Of a stretch of DNA of 64,000 nucleotides, positions 37,481 through 47,312 are shown piece by piece. Where the stretch lies: NCBI RefSeq assembly GCF_007748195.1, contig NZ_CP037920.1, positions 6,573,300 through 6,637,299 on the forward strand. Direction: 5' to 3'. Position 1 is the first letter of the stretch. Every line of letters begins with the position of its first letter. A model generated the notes under the pieces. That model had not been told where the DNA came from. It saw nothing but the letters and a program-made list of their open reading frames with translations, and did not search any database. The translations under genes and the position numbers were made by a program. This stretch comes from Gimesia aquarii (lineage in GTDB: Bacteria > Planctomycetota > Planctomycetia > Planctomycetales > Planctomycetaceae).

Positions 37481-37709
37481 GACATTCCTTCTACGCTGCT
37501 AGTTTCCCCAATGTTTGCTGCTATCTCATGGCCCAACACAATGAATATGTAACAATTTATTTTAAAAGGTAGCCAACCAGGCACCATGTGATCTTGCGCA
37601 TAATAAATTGTGATATTTCACCAGACAAAAACTCACGATATTCTATATTTACAGTATGATTAAGCGATTCTACTTGAGTGAGCTGCTTAAACACCTTAAT
37701 AATATTACA

Positions 37710-37719
37710 TTTACGTAAA
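37710..37719. promoter_or_regulatory. Palindrome, possible operator between oxidoreductase and XylR-type regulator
   Basis: TTTACGTAAA is a perfect ten-base palindrome 23 bases before the regulator start. A second, imperfect one (GTGATATTTCAC) lies near 37610-37621. Either could bind the regulator; this is inference from position. Confidence 0.3.
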
Positions 37720-37742
37720 CAAACCTTTGATGCTGATCGAAA

Positions 37743-38906
37743 ATGAAACAACGCCCCTCAATTGCCTTACTGATTGAATCTTCGAATTCTTATGCTCGGG
37801 GGTTATTACGTGGGATTATGTCTTACATCCATGAACATCATCCCTGGTCGATTTACCTTCCTGAGCATGGAAGAGGTAACGTTCCCGCTAACTGGCTCAA
37901 CAGTTGGCACGGTGATGGGATTATTGCCAGGATTGAAAATAGTAAAATTGCTGATGCAGTTGTCAAAAGTAGCGTGCCCGCTGTCGATGTGAGCGCTGCC
38001 CGTTTGGCACCTTCACTTCCCTGGGTTGAAACTGATGATCATGCGATTGCGACTCTGGCTGCACAACATTTGATCGAACGGGGCTTTCAACACTATGCCT
38101 TTTGTGGCGATCATCGTTTCAACTGGTCTTGCTGGCGGGAAGAACATTTTCACCAATCGATCAATAATGCAGGTTTTGACTGCCACGTCTATCCTCAGTC
38201 AACAAGGCGCCAAAAAGCGATTCCCTGGGAACGAGAACAGCAGCGGCTCTCTGAATGGATTCTTCAACTCCCCAAACCAGTGGGGGTGATGGCATGTTAC
38301 GATATCAAAGCGCAACAGCTACTCGATGTGTGTCGCACGATCAATGTTTCTGTCCCGGAAGAAGTTGCCATTCTCGGCGTGGATAATGATGAGATTCTCT
38401 GTAACCTTTCAGAGCCTCCGCTTTCCAGTATCATTCCGAATACACATCAAACTGGCTATGAAGCTGCGGCTTTGCTAGATCAGATGATTTCCGGTCATAT
38501 CGTTTCTTCAGAAGCACATTTGATTAAACCATTGGGTATTGCGACACGACAATCCACGGATATTCAAGCCATTGACGATAAGTTCATTTCCGATGCCGTT
38601 CGGTTCATTCGTCATCATGCCTGTGATGGTATCAATGTGCAAGATGTTCTTAAATCAATTCCTCTTTCCCGCCGTGTACTGGAAAGCCGCTTTCAAAAAA
38701 TGATTGGCCGATCGCCTCACGAAGAAATCATGCGTATTAGACTCGACCGAGTCAAGCAACTTTTAGAAGAGACCGATTTGTCATTGATCAAAATCGCAGA
38801 AAGAACCGGATTTCAACATCCCGAGTATCTGAATGTGGCATTCAAAAAACAGACTGACATTACCCCAGGAATGTATCGTCGTAATCAGAAAGCACAAGAA
38901 AAGTAA
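37743..38906 (+). CDS. XylR-type transcription regulator (sugar-binding domain plus AraC helix-turn-helix)
   Basis: The 387-residue protein joins a LacI-type periplasmic-binding-like domain (residues about 5-275: SIALLIESSNSYARGLLRGI, then VAILGVDNDEILCNLSEPPL and SSIIPNTHQTGYEAA) to an AraC-type double helix-turn-helix at about 285-385 (NVQDVLKSIPLSRRVLESRF, LIKIAERTGFQHPEYLNVAF). It likely senses a sugar and controls the divergent oxidoreductase gene and perhaps the giant fusion gene. The ligand is unknown. Confidence 0.87.
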   Translation: MKQRPSIALLIESSNSYARGLLRGIMSYIHEHHPWSIYLPEHGRGNVPANWLNSWHGDGIIARIENSKIADAVVKSSVPAVDVSAARLAPSLPWVETDDHAIATLAAQHLIERGFQHYAFCGDHRFNWSCWREEHFHQSINNAGFDCHVYPQSTRRQKAIPWEREQQRLSEWILQLPKPVGVMACYDIKAQQLLDVCRTINVSVPEEVAILGVDNDEILCNLSEPPLSSIIPNTHQTGYEAAALLDQMISGHIVSSEAHLIKPLGIATRQSTDIQAIDDKFISDAVRFIRHHACDGINVQDVLKSIPLSRRVLESRFQKMIGRSPHEEIMRIRLDRVKQLLEETDLSLIKIAERTGFQHPEYLNVAFKKQTDITPGMYRRNQKAQEK

Positions 38907-39116
38907 CTTTGAAACACCAAATCAGGCCACAAGTTCATCACTCGATTGATTATAAACATTGAAGCTCGCTCAGTTGCTCTTTGAAATACGTTGAATATCT
39001 AACAGAATTCACGCAGTCACGTTTCATTTCCAGCATCAACTCGTATATTAATTAACAGAGACTAACAATATCTCCTTCACTTTTTCCTTTAACTCTTCTG
39101 AAAAAGTTCAAACAGT

Positions 39117-40349
39117 ATGGCGAACACAGCCACTACCCAAACGACGTCTTCTAGTTCAAACAAGCGTATCATTTCATTGGATCAATTTCGCGGCTACACA
39201 ATTGCTGGTATGTTCCTGGTGAACTATATGGGATTTTTTGTTGTTTGTCCGGTAGTATTGAAACACCACAATACGTACTGCAGCTATGCTGACACTATTA
39301 TGCCTCACTTCCTGTTTGCAGTCGGCTTTGCGTTTCGACTGACATTCGGGAGACGAGTGAGAACAGAAGGAGCATTCTCTGCATATATGCGGGTTGTAAG
39401 GCGATTACTCGGGCTGGTATTGGTATCACTGATTATTTACCGAGTCTCTCCCATTGCCAAAACTTGGACCGAGCTGCAATCAATCGGAATCTGGGGCGCA
39501 ATCGCAGGCCCTTTGAAGCGAACCTGGTTTCAAACGCTGATGCATATCGCAGTAACCTCACTCTGGATCGTGCCTGTCATTCGAGCGCGGGCATCCGTCA
39601 GAATCGCATACATGATCTTCTCTGCCGCGGCACATCTCGTCCTTTCCTATTACTTCTACTTCACGTGGGTTAATTCTCCACCAAACGGAATCGATGGGGG
39701 ACCACTAGGTTTTCTAACCTGGACCATCCCAGCAATCATTGGTACATTAGCGTGCGACTGGGTTGTTGAAGCCAAAGATTTGCCGCGCGTGAAACCAATT
39801 TTGTTCTGGTCAATCGTGTTAATGCTATTGGGCTGGATCATCTCGTGCGGTACCCGTTTCTATGATGTTCCCCTGGCAGAACAAGCAAACCCTGTTTTTC
39901 AAAAGCAGAAGCTGGCAACACACCCAGTAGTTCCAGACAAAGCGCAATTCAAAGCCAAACAAGGAAATCCAATCACTGCTTATCTGGCTGAGCCTCCCTT
40001 CGTCAAACCACCCGGACAGGAGCAGAGAAAGTGGAACTACTGGATGATGAGTCAGCGCGCGGGTACGCTCTCATATCTGTTCTTTGCAGCGGGTTTGTCA
40101 TTGTTTGTGTATCTGCTGTTCCATCTGGCCTGTGATCGGCGAGGCTGGGAATTGTCTCTATTCAGAACACTAGGCACCAATGCATTAGTCGCTTACATTC
40201 TGCATGATCTTGTAATGGAAGCGGTCAAACCATTTGCTACGAAAGACTCTCCTGCCTGGTACGCCTGGGGCAGTTTTGTTCTGTTCTTCTGGATCACCTG
40301 GCTTATCGTTCGTCATCTGGAGAAAAACGAAATCCATTTGAAACTATGA
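39117..40349 (+). CDS. DUF5009/HGSNAT-like membrane acyltransferase
   Basis: The 410-residue integral membrane protein has about ten hydrophobic segments. The N-terminus has the motif SLDQFRGYTIAGMFLVNYMG and DTIMPHFLFAVGFAFRLTFG, as in heparan-alpha-glucosaminide N-acetyltransferase-like proteins, where the His in the loop is catalytic. The C-terminus has LGTNALVAYILHDLV. It may acetylate a sugar across the membrane. It sits in the sugar-related neighbourhood but has its own promoter region of 210 bases. Confidence 0.75.
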   Translation: MANTATTQTTSSSSNKRIISLDQFRGYTIAGMFLVNYMGFFVVCPVVLKHHNTYCSYADTIMPHFLFAVGFAFRLTFGRRVRTEGAFSAYMRVVRRLLGLVLVSLIIYRVSPIAKTWTELQSIGIWGAIAGPLKRTWFQTLMHIAVTSLWIVPVIRARASVRIAYMIFSAAAHLVLSYYFYFTWVNSPPNGIDGGPLGFLTWTIPAIIGTLACDWVVEAKDLPRVKPILFWSIVLMLLGWIISCGTRFYDVPLAEQANPVFQKQKLATHPVVPDKAQFKAKQGNPITAYLAEPPFVKPPGQEQRKWNYWMMSQRAGTLSYLFFAAGLSLFVYLLFHLACDRRGWELSLFRTLGTNALVAYILHDLVMEAVKPFATKDSPAWYAWGSFVLFFWITWLIVRHLEKNEIHLKL

Positions 40350-40358
40350 AAGTTTCTC

Positions 40359-41603
40359 TCAGTTAGAACGAATGGTGGCCAGAAATTGATTGACTGCGCT
40401 GTTTAAGCTTTCGGACTGTTGTGAAATATCGTTGGCCGCACACAATAGATCTCGAGTCGAATGGCTTGTTTCGTCTGCAGTTGCTGAAACATTCTGGATA
40501 CTATCAGTTGTTTGAGCCGTCTTCTCTGCAGCATTTTCTACGTTTTGATGAATTGTAGAAATGACTTGACTTTGCTCTGAAATCGAAGTGGAAATTGAGT
40601 CACTGATTTCATCTACTTTTCGAATTGTGCTACTGACCGTCGAAATATTCGAAACCGCGTCATCAACAATTCCCTGAATATGACGAATCTGATCTGTGAT
40701 ATGATCGGTTGCTTTTGCAGTATCTTGAGCAAGGACTTTGACCTCCGATGCTACAACAGCAAAACCAGCGCCTGCTTCGCCTGCACGTGCTGCTTCGATG
40801 GTGGCATTCAACGCCAATAAGTTGGTTTGTTTGGCAATATCAGCAATCATTTTTGCTGCTGAACCAATGCCACCAGTTGCTTCCACCAAACCCGACATGA
40901 ACTCTTTCGCATGCTCACTTTCGTTGACCGCTTGTTGCACTACTTCTGTCGATTCTTTGACTCTGGAATCAATCTCCTGAATCGAGTGATTCAACTGGAC
41001 GGTAGATTCTGCGACGACATTTACATTTTGGCTGGTTTGATTTACAGATTCTACTGCATCTGTTGTTTCCTGGCTCGCTCTTTCCGTGACCTCTTTCAAT
41101 GATTGAACGGTCGCATGTAATTGTGTTGCTGCGGCTGAAACGATCGTCGATATCCCTTGAACTTCCTTCTCAAAAGCGTCTGCCATCTCCAGTCGCCTGA
41201 CACCAGCCTGTTCGATCTCTTCTGCCTGATGCTTCATTTTATCACCGGCAGAGTTAATCACCTCAGAAGCCTGTTTGAAACTTCCCCGCATACCTCTCAA
41301 AAGGACCTTTCGGAAAAATTTACCATTTGCAGATGCTGTGAGAGATGCTTTTGATTCTCTTACAAATGCATCGGTATAATCGAGCAGCCCATTAATCGAA
41401 CGGATTGCGCGTTCCAAATCACCATCAACATCAACATGCAGCAAACGTGCTTCCAAATTTCCCTGCGAAGCAGATTCACAAACATCCGCTAAATTTTTAA
41501 TCCAGTGTCTGTATTGTTCCAGTTCTGCTCTCTCATCTCCCGAGACGGATAGTGCCATATTACCGGCATCGGAATTCAGTTCTGGAGTATCCAGTTTTAA
41601 CAT
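40359..41603 (-). CDS. Soluble methyl-accepting chemotaxis protein
   Basis: The 414-residue protein has no membrane helix. The signalling hairpin tip is intact: [20 protein letters not shown] followed by [20 protein letters not shown]. The N-terminal 130 residues form HAMP-like or helical parts ([20 protein letters not shown]). No sensor domain is fused. The next gene upstream on the same strand encodes an Aer-type PAS protein, which may supply the input. No CheA or CheW gene lies in the window. Confidence 0.85.
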   Translation of the reverse strand: MLKLDTPELNSDAGNMALSVSGDERAELEQYRHWIKNLADVCESASQGNLEARLLHVDVDGDLERAIRSINGLLDYTDAFVRESKASLTASANGKFFRKVLLRGMRGSFKQASEVINSAGDKMKHQAEEIEQAGVRRLEMADAFEKEVQGISTIVSAAATQLHATVQSLKEVTERASQETTDAVESVNQTSQNVNVVAESTVQLNHSIQEIDSRVKESTEVVQQAVNESEHAKEFMSGLVEATGGIGSAAKMIADIAKQTNLLALNATIEAARAGEAGAGFAVVASEVKVLAQDTAKATDHITDQIRHIQGIVDDAVSNISTVSSTIRKVDEISDSISTSISEQSQVISTIHQNVENAAEKTAQTTDSIQNVSATADETSHSTRDLLCAANDISQQSESLNSAVNQFLATIRSN

Positions 41604-41711
41604 CTGTCACCTCTGTTAAATCAAACAGAATTGGTCTGTTTTGTTCATCACAATAGCAATTCGGTTCATCGGTTCAACTACCTCACTTGAACTGATTAAA
41701 ATAACATATTC

Positions 41712-42230
41712 TCAAAGTGCGAAGACATATTCATCGTATTCAATTCCTGCCTCTTCTAACTGAGCAAGCAAAGAGTCCGTTGCATGCTGCATGCCAACAC
41801 GCCAATTCGATGCGGAATCTTCAATGTGTTTGAGAGATTGATAAAGAGTTTTGACTTTTGAAATGGCCGCAGGCTCAGGAACGCGACGGCTGGAATGGTA
41901 ACCAATGATATTTCCCAAGTCGTCAAAGCTGGGTGTCACATGCGCGAGTACCCAATAGTGATCTCCGTTTTTACAAAGATTAATGACGTAGGCAAAGATT
42001 TCATTTCCTGCTTCAAGTGTGTCCCAAAGTAACTTAAACACACAGCGGGGCATATCGGGATGCCGAATCAGGTTGTGAGGTTTTCCCAGTAACTCAGCTT
42101 CTGTATAACCCGAGACCTCCATAAAAGTGTGATTCGCGTAGGTTATGAGACCTTTCAGATCCGTTTTGCTGACAATGATATCGTCGTCTGCAAATGTCCT
42201 CTCAAAACCTGTAGGGGCAGGGCGTTCCAT
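41712..42230 (-). CDS. Aer-type PAS sensor protein
   Basis: The 172-residue protein is one PAS domain close to the FAD-binding domain of the Aer aerotaxis receptor: TDLKGLITYANHTFMEVSGY, then GKPHNLIRHPDMPRCVFKLL and CKNGDHYWVLAHVTPSFDD. The RHPDMP segment includes residues needed for FAD binding in Aer. The rest is helical. In Aer the PAS domain and chemoreceptor are fused; here they are separate neighbours 108 bases apart, which suggests a two-protein aerotaxis sensor. Confidence 0.82.
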   Translation of the reverse strand: MERPAPTGFERTFADDDIIVSKTDLKGLITYANHTFMEVSGYTEAELLGKPHNLIRHPDMPRCVFKLLWDTLEAGNEIFAYVINLCKNGDHYWVLAHVTPSFDDLGNIIGYHSSRRVPEPAAISKVKTLYQSLKHIEDSASNWRVGMQHATDSLLAQLEEAGIEYDEYVFAL

Positions 42231-42703
42231 TAATCTCGATTCCTGATTGAAATTCAGAATTGACTGAGTCAGAAGAACATAACATCAACCAAAGATTGGT
42301 CCAAATGTCCACATATCGGACACCGGAGTCATTATTCATTTTCGAACCAGAACAAGGTTTTAGAACAATAAAAAAGAATATATTCTACGTGATTTATATT
42401 TAAAAAACCTACTTTTAAGGTTTAGGCTGATTTAAAGATCAGAATATCTGAAAAGAAGACCAGTTTAGCAAATAAAACAGAGAATCGAGAACCACGATCA
42501 AATCCAGATTAATCTGCACGAATGATGACTTAAGCGATGTTACCCATTTGAAAGCAAATTATGAATTCAGAGGTCTGGCCTGTTCTGTGCTCAGATAATT
42601 GAACAAAAGATGCGAAGTTGAGCTTATCGCACCGCACATCAGTAAGTGCTTTAAAAACATGGAGAGCGCGAGCCTAAATTGTAACTCTACAAACAAGCTG
42701 AGA
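42231..42703. other. Intergenic region without a recognised feature
   Basis: About 470 bases between two minus-strand genes. A short inverted repeat TGTCC/GGACA at about 42306-42322 is the only structure noted. No gene or RNA was recognised. Confidence 0.35.
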
Positions 42704-43780
42704 TCAGTCGAGTGTCACTACTTTTTCGCCTTCAGTCACTTTACCTAGCACGTGTACTGGGAATTGACTGGCCTGCAACTTTTCCTGAACAGCGCTGGCA
42801 TGTTCTGCACGCACGATGGCGACCATACCAATACCCATATTGAAAACCCGGAACATTTCTTCTTCATCAATGCCGCCTAAAGATTGCAGCCACTTGAAAG
42901 AATCTGGTACTTCCCAAGCCGACTTTTTCATCTCGACTCGTCGATTTGCTGGTAAAATGCGTTCGACATTTTCTACCAACCCTCCACCAGTAATGTGTGC
43001 TAAACCACTGAAGACAATCTGATCCGGATAATCTTGAGCGACCGAATCAATGGCGGAGACATAAATGCGTGTCGGTTCCAACAACAAGTTAGCGACAGTG
43101 CGTTGATTCAGCTCTTCAATTGGATCATTGATCCCCATACCTGCTATCTCAAATACGACTTTGCGAATCAGGCTATAACCATTTGAGTGAAAACCACTCG
43201 ATTCCAGACCAAGCACTACGTCTCCTGCTTGAATCGCATGGCCATCCAGTATCAGGTTGCGTTCAACCACTCCCACACAAAAACCGGCCATATCAAAATC
43301 GCCATCATCATACAAATCAGGCATGATCGCAGTTTCCCCGCCTAACAGGGCTGCTTTGGAAAGGACGCATCCTTTAGTGACGCCATCCATCAGTTCGACC
43401 AGTCTTTCAGGATCATCTTTACCTAGTGCAATATAATCCAGGAAAAACAAAGGCTCTGCCCCCAGACAGAGACAATCATTCACACACATCGCAACCAGAT
43501 CGATTCCAATGGTGTTATAAATTTCCGCTTCAAGTGCAACTTTGATTTTCGTTCCGACACCATCGGTTCCAGACACTAAGACAGGATCTTGATAATTGCG
43601 TCCCGCCTTTCCTGATTCCGGATTATTCAGACGAAACAAGCCTGCAAATCCACCGGGCAAATCCATCACACGTGATTTTTGTGCAAGATGTGTCTTGGCA
43701 AGCATTGGATGAATGGAAGACATTGCTTTCTGATAGAGATCCAGGTCAACGCCAGCATCTTTATAAGTCGCTTTAGTCAT
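42704..43780 (-). CDS. purM: Phosphoribosylformylglycinamidine cyclo-ligase
   Basis: This enzyme closes the imidazole ring in purine synthesis (FGAM to AIR, with ATP). The 358-residue protein starts at ATG 43780 with MTKATYKDAGVDLDLYQKAM; a longer in-frame extension to 43864 has no family support. Motifs include PVLVSGTDGVGTKIKVALEA, VNDCLCLGAEPLFFLDYIA, KAALLGGETAIMPDLY, and GLESSGFHSNGYSLIRKV. It stands alone. Confidence 0.94.
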   Translation of the reverse strand: MTKATYKDAGVDLDLYQKAMSSIHPMLAKTHLAQKSRVMDLPGGFAGLFRLNNPESGKAGRNYQDPVLVSGTDGVGTKIKVALEAEIYNTIGIDLVAMCVNDCLCLGAEPLFFLDYIALGKDDPERLVELMDGVTKGCVLSKAALLGGETAIMPDLYDDGDFDMAGFCVGVVERNLILDGHAIQAGDVVLGLESSGFHSNGYSLIRKVVFEIAGMGINDPIEELNQRTVANLLLEPTRIYVSAIDSVAQDYPDQIVFSGLAHITGGGLVENVERILPANRRVEMKKSAWEVPDSFKWLQSLGGIDEEEMFRVFNMGIGMVAIVRAEHASAVQEKLQASQFPVHVLGKVTEGEKVVTLD

Positions 43781-44067
43781 GATGTCATCCAGAAATGAAC
43801 CAGGAAATGTTTTTAAACTTCGCCTCTTTCCAGCAGAGGCATTTGATTTCCTCCAGCATAGCAATCCATAGATCAGATGAAAATCTTACCTATCAGTTAT
43901 TTGACAGCCAGACAGGGAAAACCTTTTCTGATGCAGATTCTTCTAAAACTCTTTGATATGATCCTGACGTTCACTACTTGGATTGAGGTTCTCAGAATAA
44001 GATTTCTGCAATCCAACCGAGTCTAATTGTGTTTCACGCATATGATTGATATGAGGAGAAAGCCTGT

Positions 44068-44940
44068 ATGAAGTTGGCAACTCTACAAACGGAACAAGGG
44101 GTAACTGTCGTTTCGGTAATGGACCGAGCCAACGAACTGACATTCTTTGATATTCGTGCCATTGATGAAAGTCTCCCGCGTTCTCTTAAAGGAATACTTT
44201 CATTAGAAGATGGATTGGATCGTGCCAGACAAGCGGCGTTACAGGCTGAACAGGCCCGAAAACAGATCTCAGGGACCCTACTGGCACCAATTCCGAGTCC
44301 AGGAAAAGTACTTTGCATTGGTTTAAACTACCGGGACCATGCAGAAGAAACCGGAATGCCATTTCCTGACGAACCAGTTTGTTTCAGCAAATTTTCCAGT
44401 TCAGTGATCGGACCTCACCAGCCAATTCGTATTCCAGAAATTGCCAAAGAGGTCGATTATGAAGCGGAACTCGTAGTTGTGATAGGTAAAACGTGCCGTA
44501 ATGTGAGTAAGACGGATGCGTCACAATACATCGCCGGCTATATGAACGGCCATGATGTTTCAGCGCGCGACTGGCAAATAGGACGACCGGGCGGACAGTG
44601 GCTGTTGGGGAAAACAGCAGACACATTTGCCCCGACTGGCCCTTACCTCGTAACGGCAGATGAAATCCAAAATGCAAACAGTCTCTCCATTAAATTGACA
44701 CTTAATGGAGAGGTAATGCAAAACTCCAATACCGATAAATTTATCTTTACCGTGGAAGAGGTAATCCAATTCGTGTCTCAGTTCCTGACACTCGAACCGG
44801 GCGATATTATCTTCACCGGTACGCCTCCTGGAGTTGGAATGGCCCGTAAGCCCCCTGTATACCTTCAGCCTGGAGACCAAGCCGTTATTGAAATACCGGG
44901 GCTAGGAATATTACACAATCCCGTTGAGACGTGGAATTGA
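44068..44940 (+). CDS. Fumarylacetoacetate hydrolase family protein
   Basis: The 290-residue protein has the FAH fold: KVLCIGLNYRDHAEETGMPF, the metal ligands in VDYEAELVVVIGK, MNGHDVSARDWQ and FTGTPPGVGMARKPP. Family members cleave or isomerise beta-keto acids in the breakdown of aromatic compounds and sugar acids (for example 2-keto-3-deoxy acids). No neighbour fixes the substrate. ATG 44068 follows GAGGAGAAAG. Confidence 0.88.
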   Translation: MKLATLQTEQGVTVVSVMDRANELTFFDIRAIDESLPRSLKGILSLEDGLDRARQAALQAEQARKQISGTLLAPIPSPGKVLCIGLNYRDHAEETGMPFPDEPVCFSKFSSSVIGPHQPIRIPEIAKEVDYEAELVVVIGKTCRNVSKTDASQYIAGYMNGHDVSARDWQIGRPGGQWLLGKTADTFAPTGPYLVTADEIQNANSLSIKLTLNGEVMQNSNTDKFIFTVEEVIQFVSQFLTLEPGDIIFTGTPPGVGMARKPPVYLQPGDQAVIEIPGLGILHNPVETWN

Positions 44941-44950
44941 AATGTAATGC

Positions 44951-45148
44951 CTACTCGGAAGTAGATACTCGAACTGCACGCAAACCGCGATCGCTCTTTT
45001 CAGTTTCAAACTCAACAGTTTGACCTTCTACAAGCTGATCGAATGTGACACCATCCAGTGATGAAAGATGAAAAAAGATGTCCTGCTGGCCATCGTTAAT
45101 GAAACCAAACCCTTTTTCAGTAATTTTTTTGATTGTTCCTGTGGCCAT
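44951..45148 (-). CDS. Cold-shock domain protein
   Basis: The 65-residue protein is a single cold-shock domain that binds single-stranded RNA or DNA. RNP1 is KGFGFIND and RNP2 is DIFFHLSS; GTIKKITEKG and the closing RGLRAVRV are typical. A long, structured leader precedes it. It converges with the FAH-family gene, ten bases apart. Confidence 0.93.
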   Translation of the reverse strand: MATGTIKKITEKGFGFINDGQQDIFFHLSSLDGVTFDQLVEGQTVEFETEKSDRGLRAVRVSTSE

Positions 45149-45791
45149 GTGAAGCCCATCCTCTAATCTTAAAAGTCTCTCGACAATAAAACGGAGTTTA
45201 TTGTCACTCTGTAACTGATCATCACTTGAAGTCAGTTAGAAATTCAAATGATGACACACTAAAAAATACGCATAGCGTATTAGAACACAAGAATAATGAA
45301 AATGATTGGGATAACGAACTGGCTCAACAAAAAGAATATTTTGAAAAAGCTAAATTCCTCAATCTGAAATTAGTGTGACAAACCCGAATCGAATTAGCAA
45401 ACTGTTATATGGAAGTTTCTCATAAAAATTTTGAGAATTCTAAATATCCCATCTACACTAATTCTTCCATAAATCCCTTGTTTTTAGAGATTTATGCTTG
45501 ACCTTTACTATACTTTTTGGCACTCCACAATCAACTATTTTTTTAGCCAATTTAAACACCTTAAACCACTTATTTTCCATAATCATAAGAAAAGATGTAG
45601 TGAAATCACTCATGTTAAAGTGAAAAAGCCCATTCGTTTACTATTTTCAAAATGAATTCTGACTTTAAATACTTTATGACTCTTGAAATCTGGTGAGTCT
45701 CATTTTTTAATGCTTCTAGACCTTTGCCTGTTTTTAAAAGCAGGAAACGCTTGACTTAGTTTTTTAACAACAATTCAGAAGGGACAATACA
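45149..45791. other. Long AT-rich region between divergent cold-shock and lipoprotein genes
   Basis: About 640 bases. The part next to the cold-shock gene holds several inverted repeats (see 45182-45280). The remainder is very AT-rich and carries no convincing frame. It must contain promoters for both genes; TTGACT near 45753 is a weak -35 candidate for the lipoprotein gene. Confidence 0.45.
45182..45280 (-). promoter_or_regulatory. Structured leader of cold-shock gene
   Basis: Three inverted repeats lie within 135 bases of the start codon: GACAATAAA/TTTATTGTC (45182-45190 and 45197-45205), AACTGA/TCAGTT (45213-45218 and 45232-45237), and ATACGC/GCGTAT (45266-45271 and 45275-45280). Cold-shock genes often have long leaders whose folding changes with temperature; that role is inferred here. 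Confidence 0.4.
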
Positions 45792-46016
45792 ATGTCTTTC
45801 ACAAAATGGGGTCGGCTTTGCGCTGTGCTCGTTACTGTAAGTATTTCAGCATGGACCGTCGGATGCGGCAAACCTGCTTCTAACTCAGCTGACAAACCTG
45901 CAGCTGATACGCCCGCCGCAGATGCCCCTGCAGAAGCTGGCTCGACAACCGGTGGTGCTGGAGCTGAAGTACCAGAAGGTGGTGAAGAGCCCAAAAAAGA
46001 AGAATCTGGTAGCTAA
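45792..46016 (+). CDS. Small Ala/Pro/Glu-rich lipoprotein
   Basis: The 74-residue protein has a signal peptide with lipobox WTVGC (Cys25). The mature part of about 50 residues is low-complexity, rich in Ala, Pro, Glu and Gly (PAADTPAADAPAEAGS), with no fold expected. AGAAGGGA precedes ATG 45792. A strong terminator follows, so it is monocistronic. Function is unknown. Confidence 0.75.
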   Translation: MSFTKWGRLCAVLVTVSISAWTVGCGKPASNSADKPAADTPAADAPAEAGSTTGGAGAEVPEGGEEPKKEESGS

Positions 46017-46057
46017 GCTTCCAATCACCAGCGATCTGGTGACGAAGAGAATTCACT

Positions 46058-46091
46058 AAAAAACGCCCGTTTCGGAAAACGGGCGTTTTTT
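46058..46091 (+). terminator. Strong intrinsic terminator
   Basis: A perfect 15-base stem (left arm 46058-46072, right arm 46077-46091, core ACGCCCGTTT) closes on a four-base loop, CGGA, with T residues at its 3' side. A smaller hairpin TCACCAG/CTGGTGA (46025-46042) precedes it. Confidence 0.92.
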
Positions 46092-46282
46092 GTTAGATTA
46101 ATAATCCAAGCGATAGTGCTTCCCATCGAATTCCAGAAAGTTCACTCACAAAACCGTGCTATTTCCCAGGCTACGGATTATAATGAGCATGAGACCCCCT
46201 GTGAGCATTACGATGTTCTTCCCTTTCTGTGAAATTATCTTTCACCCCTGAAATCCATCTTTGATGTTAAAGGAAACCATTC

Positions 46283-47083
46283 GTGAAATCATTATCCTTT
46301 CTTATATTTTGTTGGTGTTTATGTTTGAGCACTTGCCTTCCGACAACCATACCAGCAGAAGAAACGAAGACACAGGAAGAATGGATTCCGTTATTCAATG
46401 GGAAAAACCTTGATGGCTGGAATGTGAAGATTCGCGGCTATGATTTGAATGAAAACTTCGGGAATACGTTTCGTGTGGAAGATGGCTTACTGAAAGTCTC
46501 CTATGATCAATATGATGAGTTCGCAGAAAAATTTGGCCATCTTTTTTACAAAGATCCATTTTCTCATTATATCATCCGTGTTGAATATCGTTTCACAGGA
46601 GAGCAATCCAAAGGTGGACCTGGCTGGGCATTTCGTAATAGCGGGATCATGGTTCATGGACAGACACCAGAAACCATGACCAAAGACCAGCGTTTCCCCG
46701 TTTCCATTGAAGTTCAATTACTCGGAGGCAAAGGGACTGGGAAACGCCCGACGGCTAATCTGTGCACTCCAGGTACGCACGTTGTAATGAACGACAAGTT
46801 GTTTAAGCCACATTGTACGAGCTCTCATTCTCAAACCTACCACGGGGATCAATGGGTCACAGTGGAAGTCGAAGTGCGCGGAAATGAAATCATCAATCAT
46901 CGGGTGAATGGCAAAACTGTGCTTTCATACACAAAGCCTCAGTTAGACAAAAAAGATGCAGATGCCCAAAAGCTCATTCAGAATGGGGCACCAATCATGC
47001 TGGAAAAAGGAACGATTTCGCTTCAGTCCGAAAGCCACCCAATTGAATTTCGCAAAGTAGAACTTTTAAAGCTCAAGCCATAA
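46283..47083 (+). CDS. Secreted DUF1080 protein (3-keto-disaccharide hydrolase type)
   Basis: The 266-residue protein has a signal peptide of about 25 residues and then one DUF1080 domain: WIPLFNGKNLDGWNVKIRGY, FRVEDGLLKVSYDQYDEFAE, NSGIMVHGQTPE and VEVEVRGNEIINHRVNGKTV. The fold is a concanavalin-like beta-sandwich; family members cleave 3-keto-glycosides. GTG 46283 is the start, with AAAGGAAA upstream. The same domain type ends the giant protein at 31065-36290. Confidence 0.85.
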   Translation: MKSLSFLIFCWCLCLSTCLPTTIPAEETKTQEEWIPLFNGKNLDGWNVKIRGYDLNENFGNTFRVEDGLLKVSYDQYDEFAEKFGHLFYKDPFSHYIIRVEYRFTGEQSKGGPGWAFRNSGIMVHGQTPETMTKDQRFPVSIEVQLLGGKGTGKRPTANLCTPGTHVVMNDKLFKPHCTSSHSQTYHGDQWVTVEVEVRGNEIINHRVNGKTVLSYTKPQLDKKDADAQKLIQNGAPIMLEKGTISLQSESHPIEFRKVELLKLKP

Positions 47084-47312
47084 CCATTCTGCCTGCGATT
47101 GAGAATCGGTATCAGTTAAGACCTGCCTGATTGGTGAATAGAGTGGAGATCTCGTTTCAATACTCAGAAATAGCTGATTTTGATCAACTTCAGTCTGGAA
47201 GAAGCATGCTGATTTACGAATACTATTTCAGGTCAGCAAAACGAATCAACTCTGCTCGAACCTTTGAAATATAAATACCAGCATTACAAAAAAACGAAAG
47301 AAAGTAGTACCA

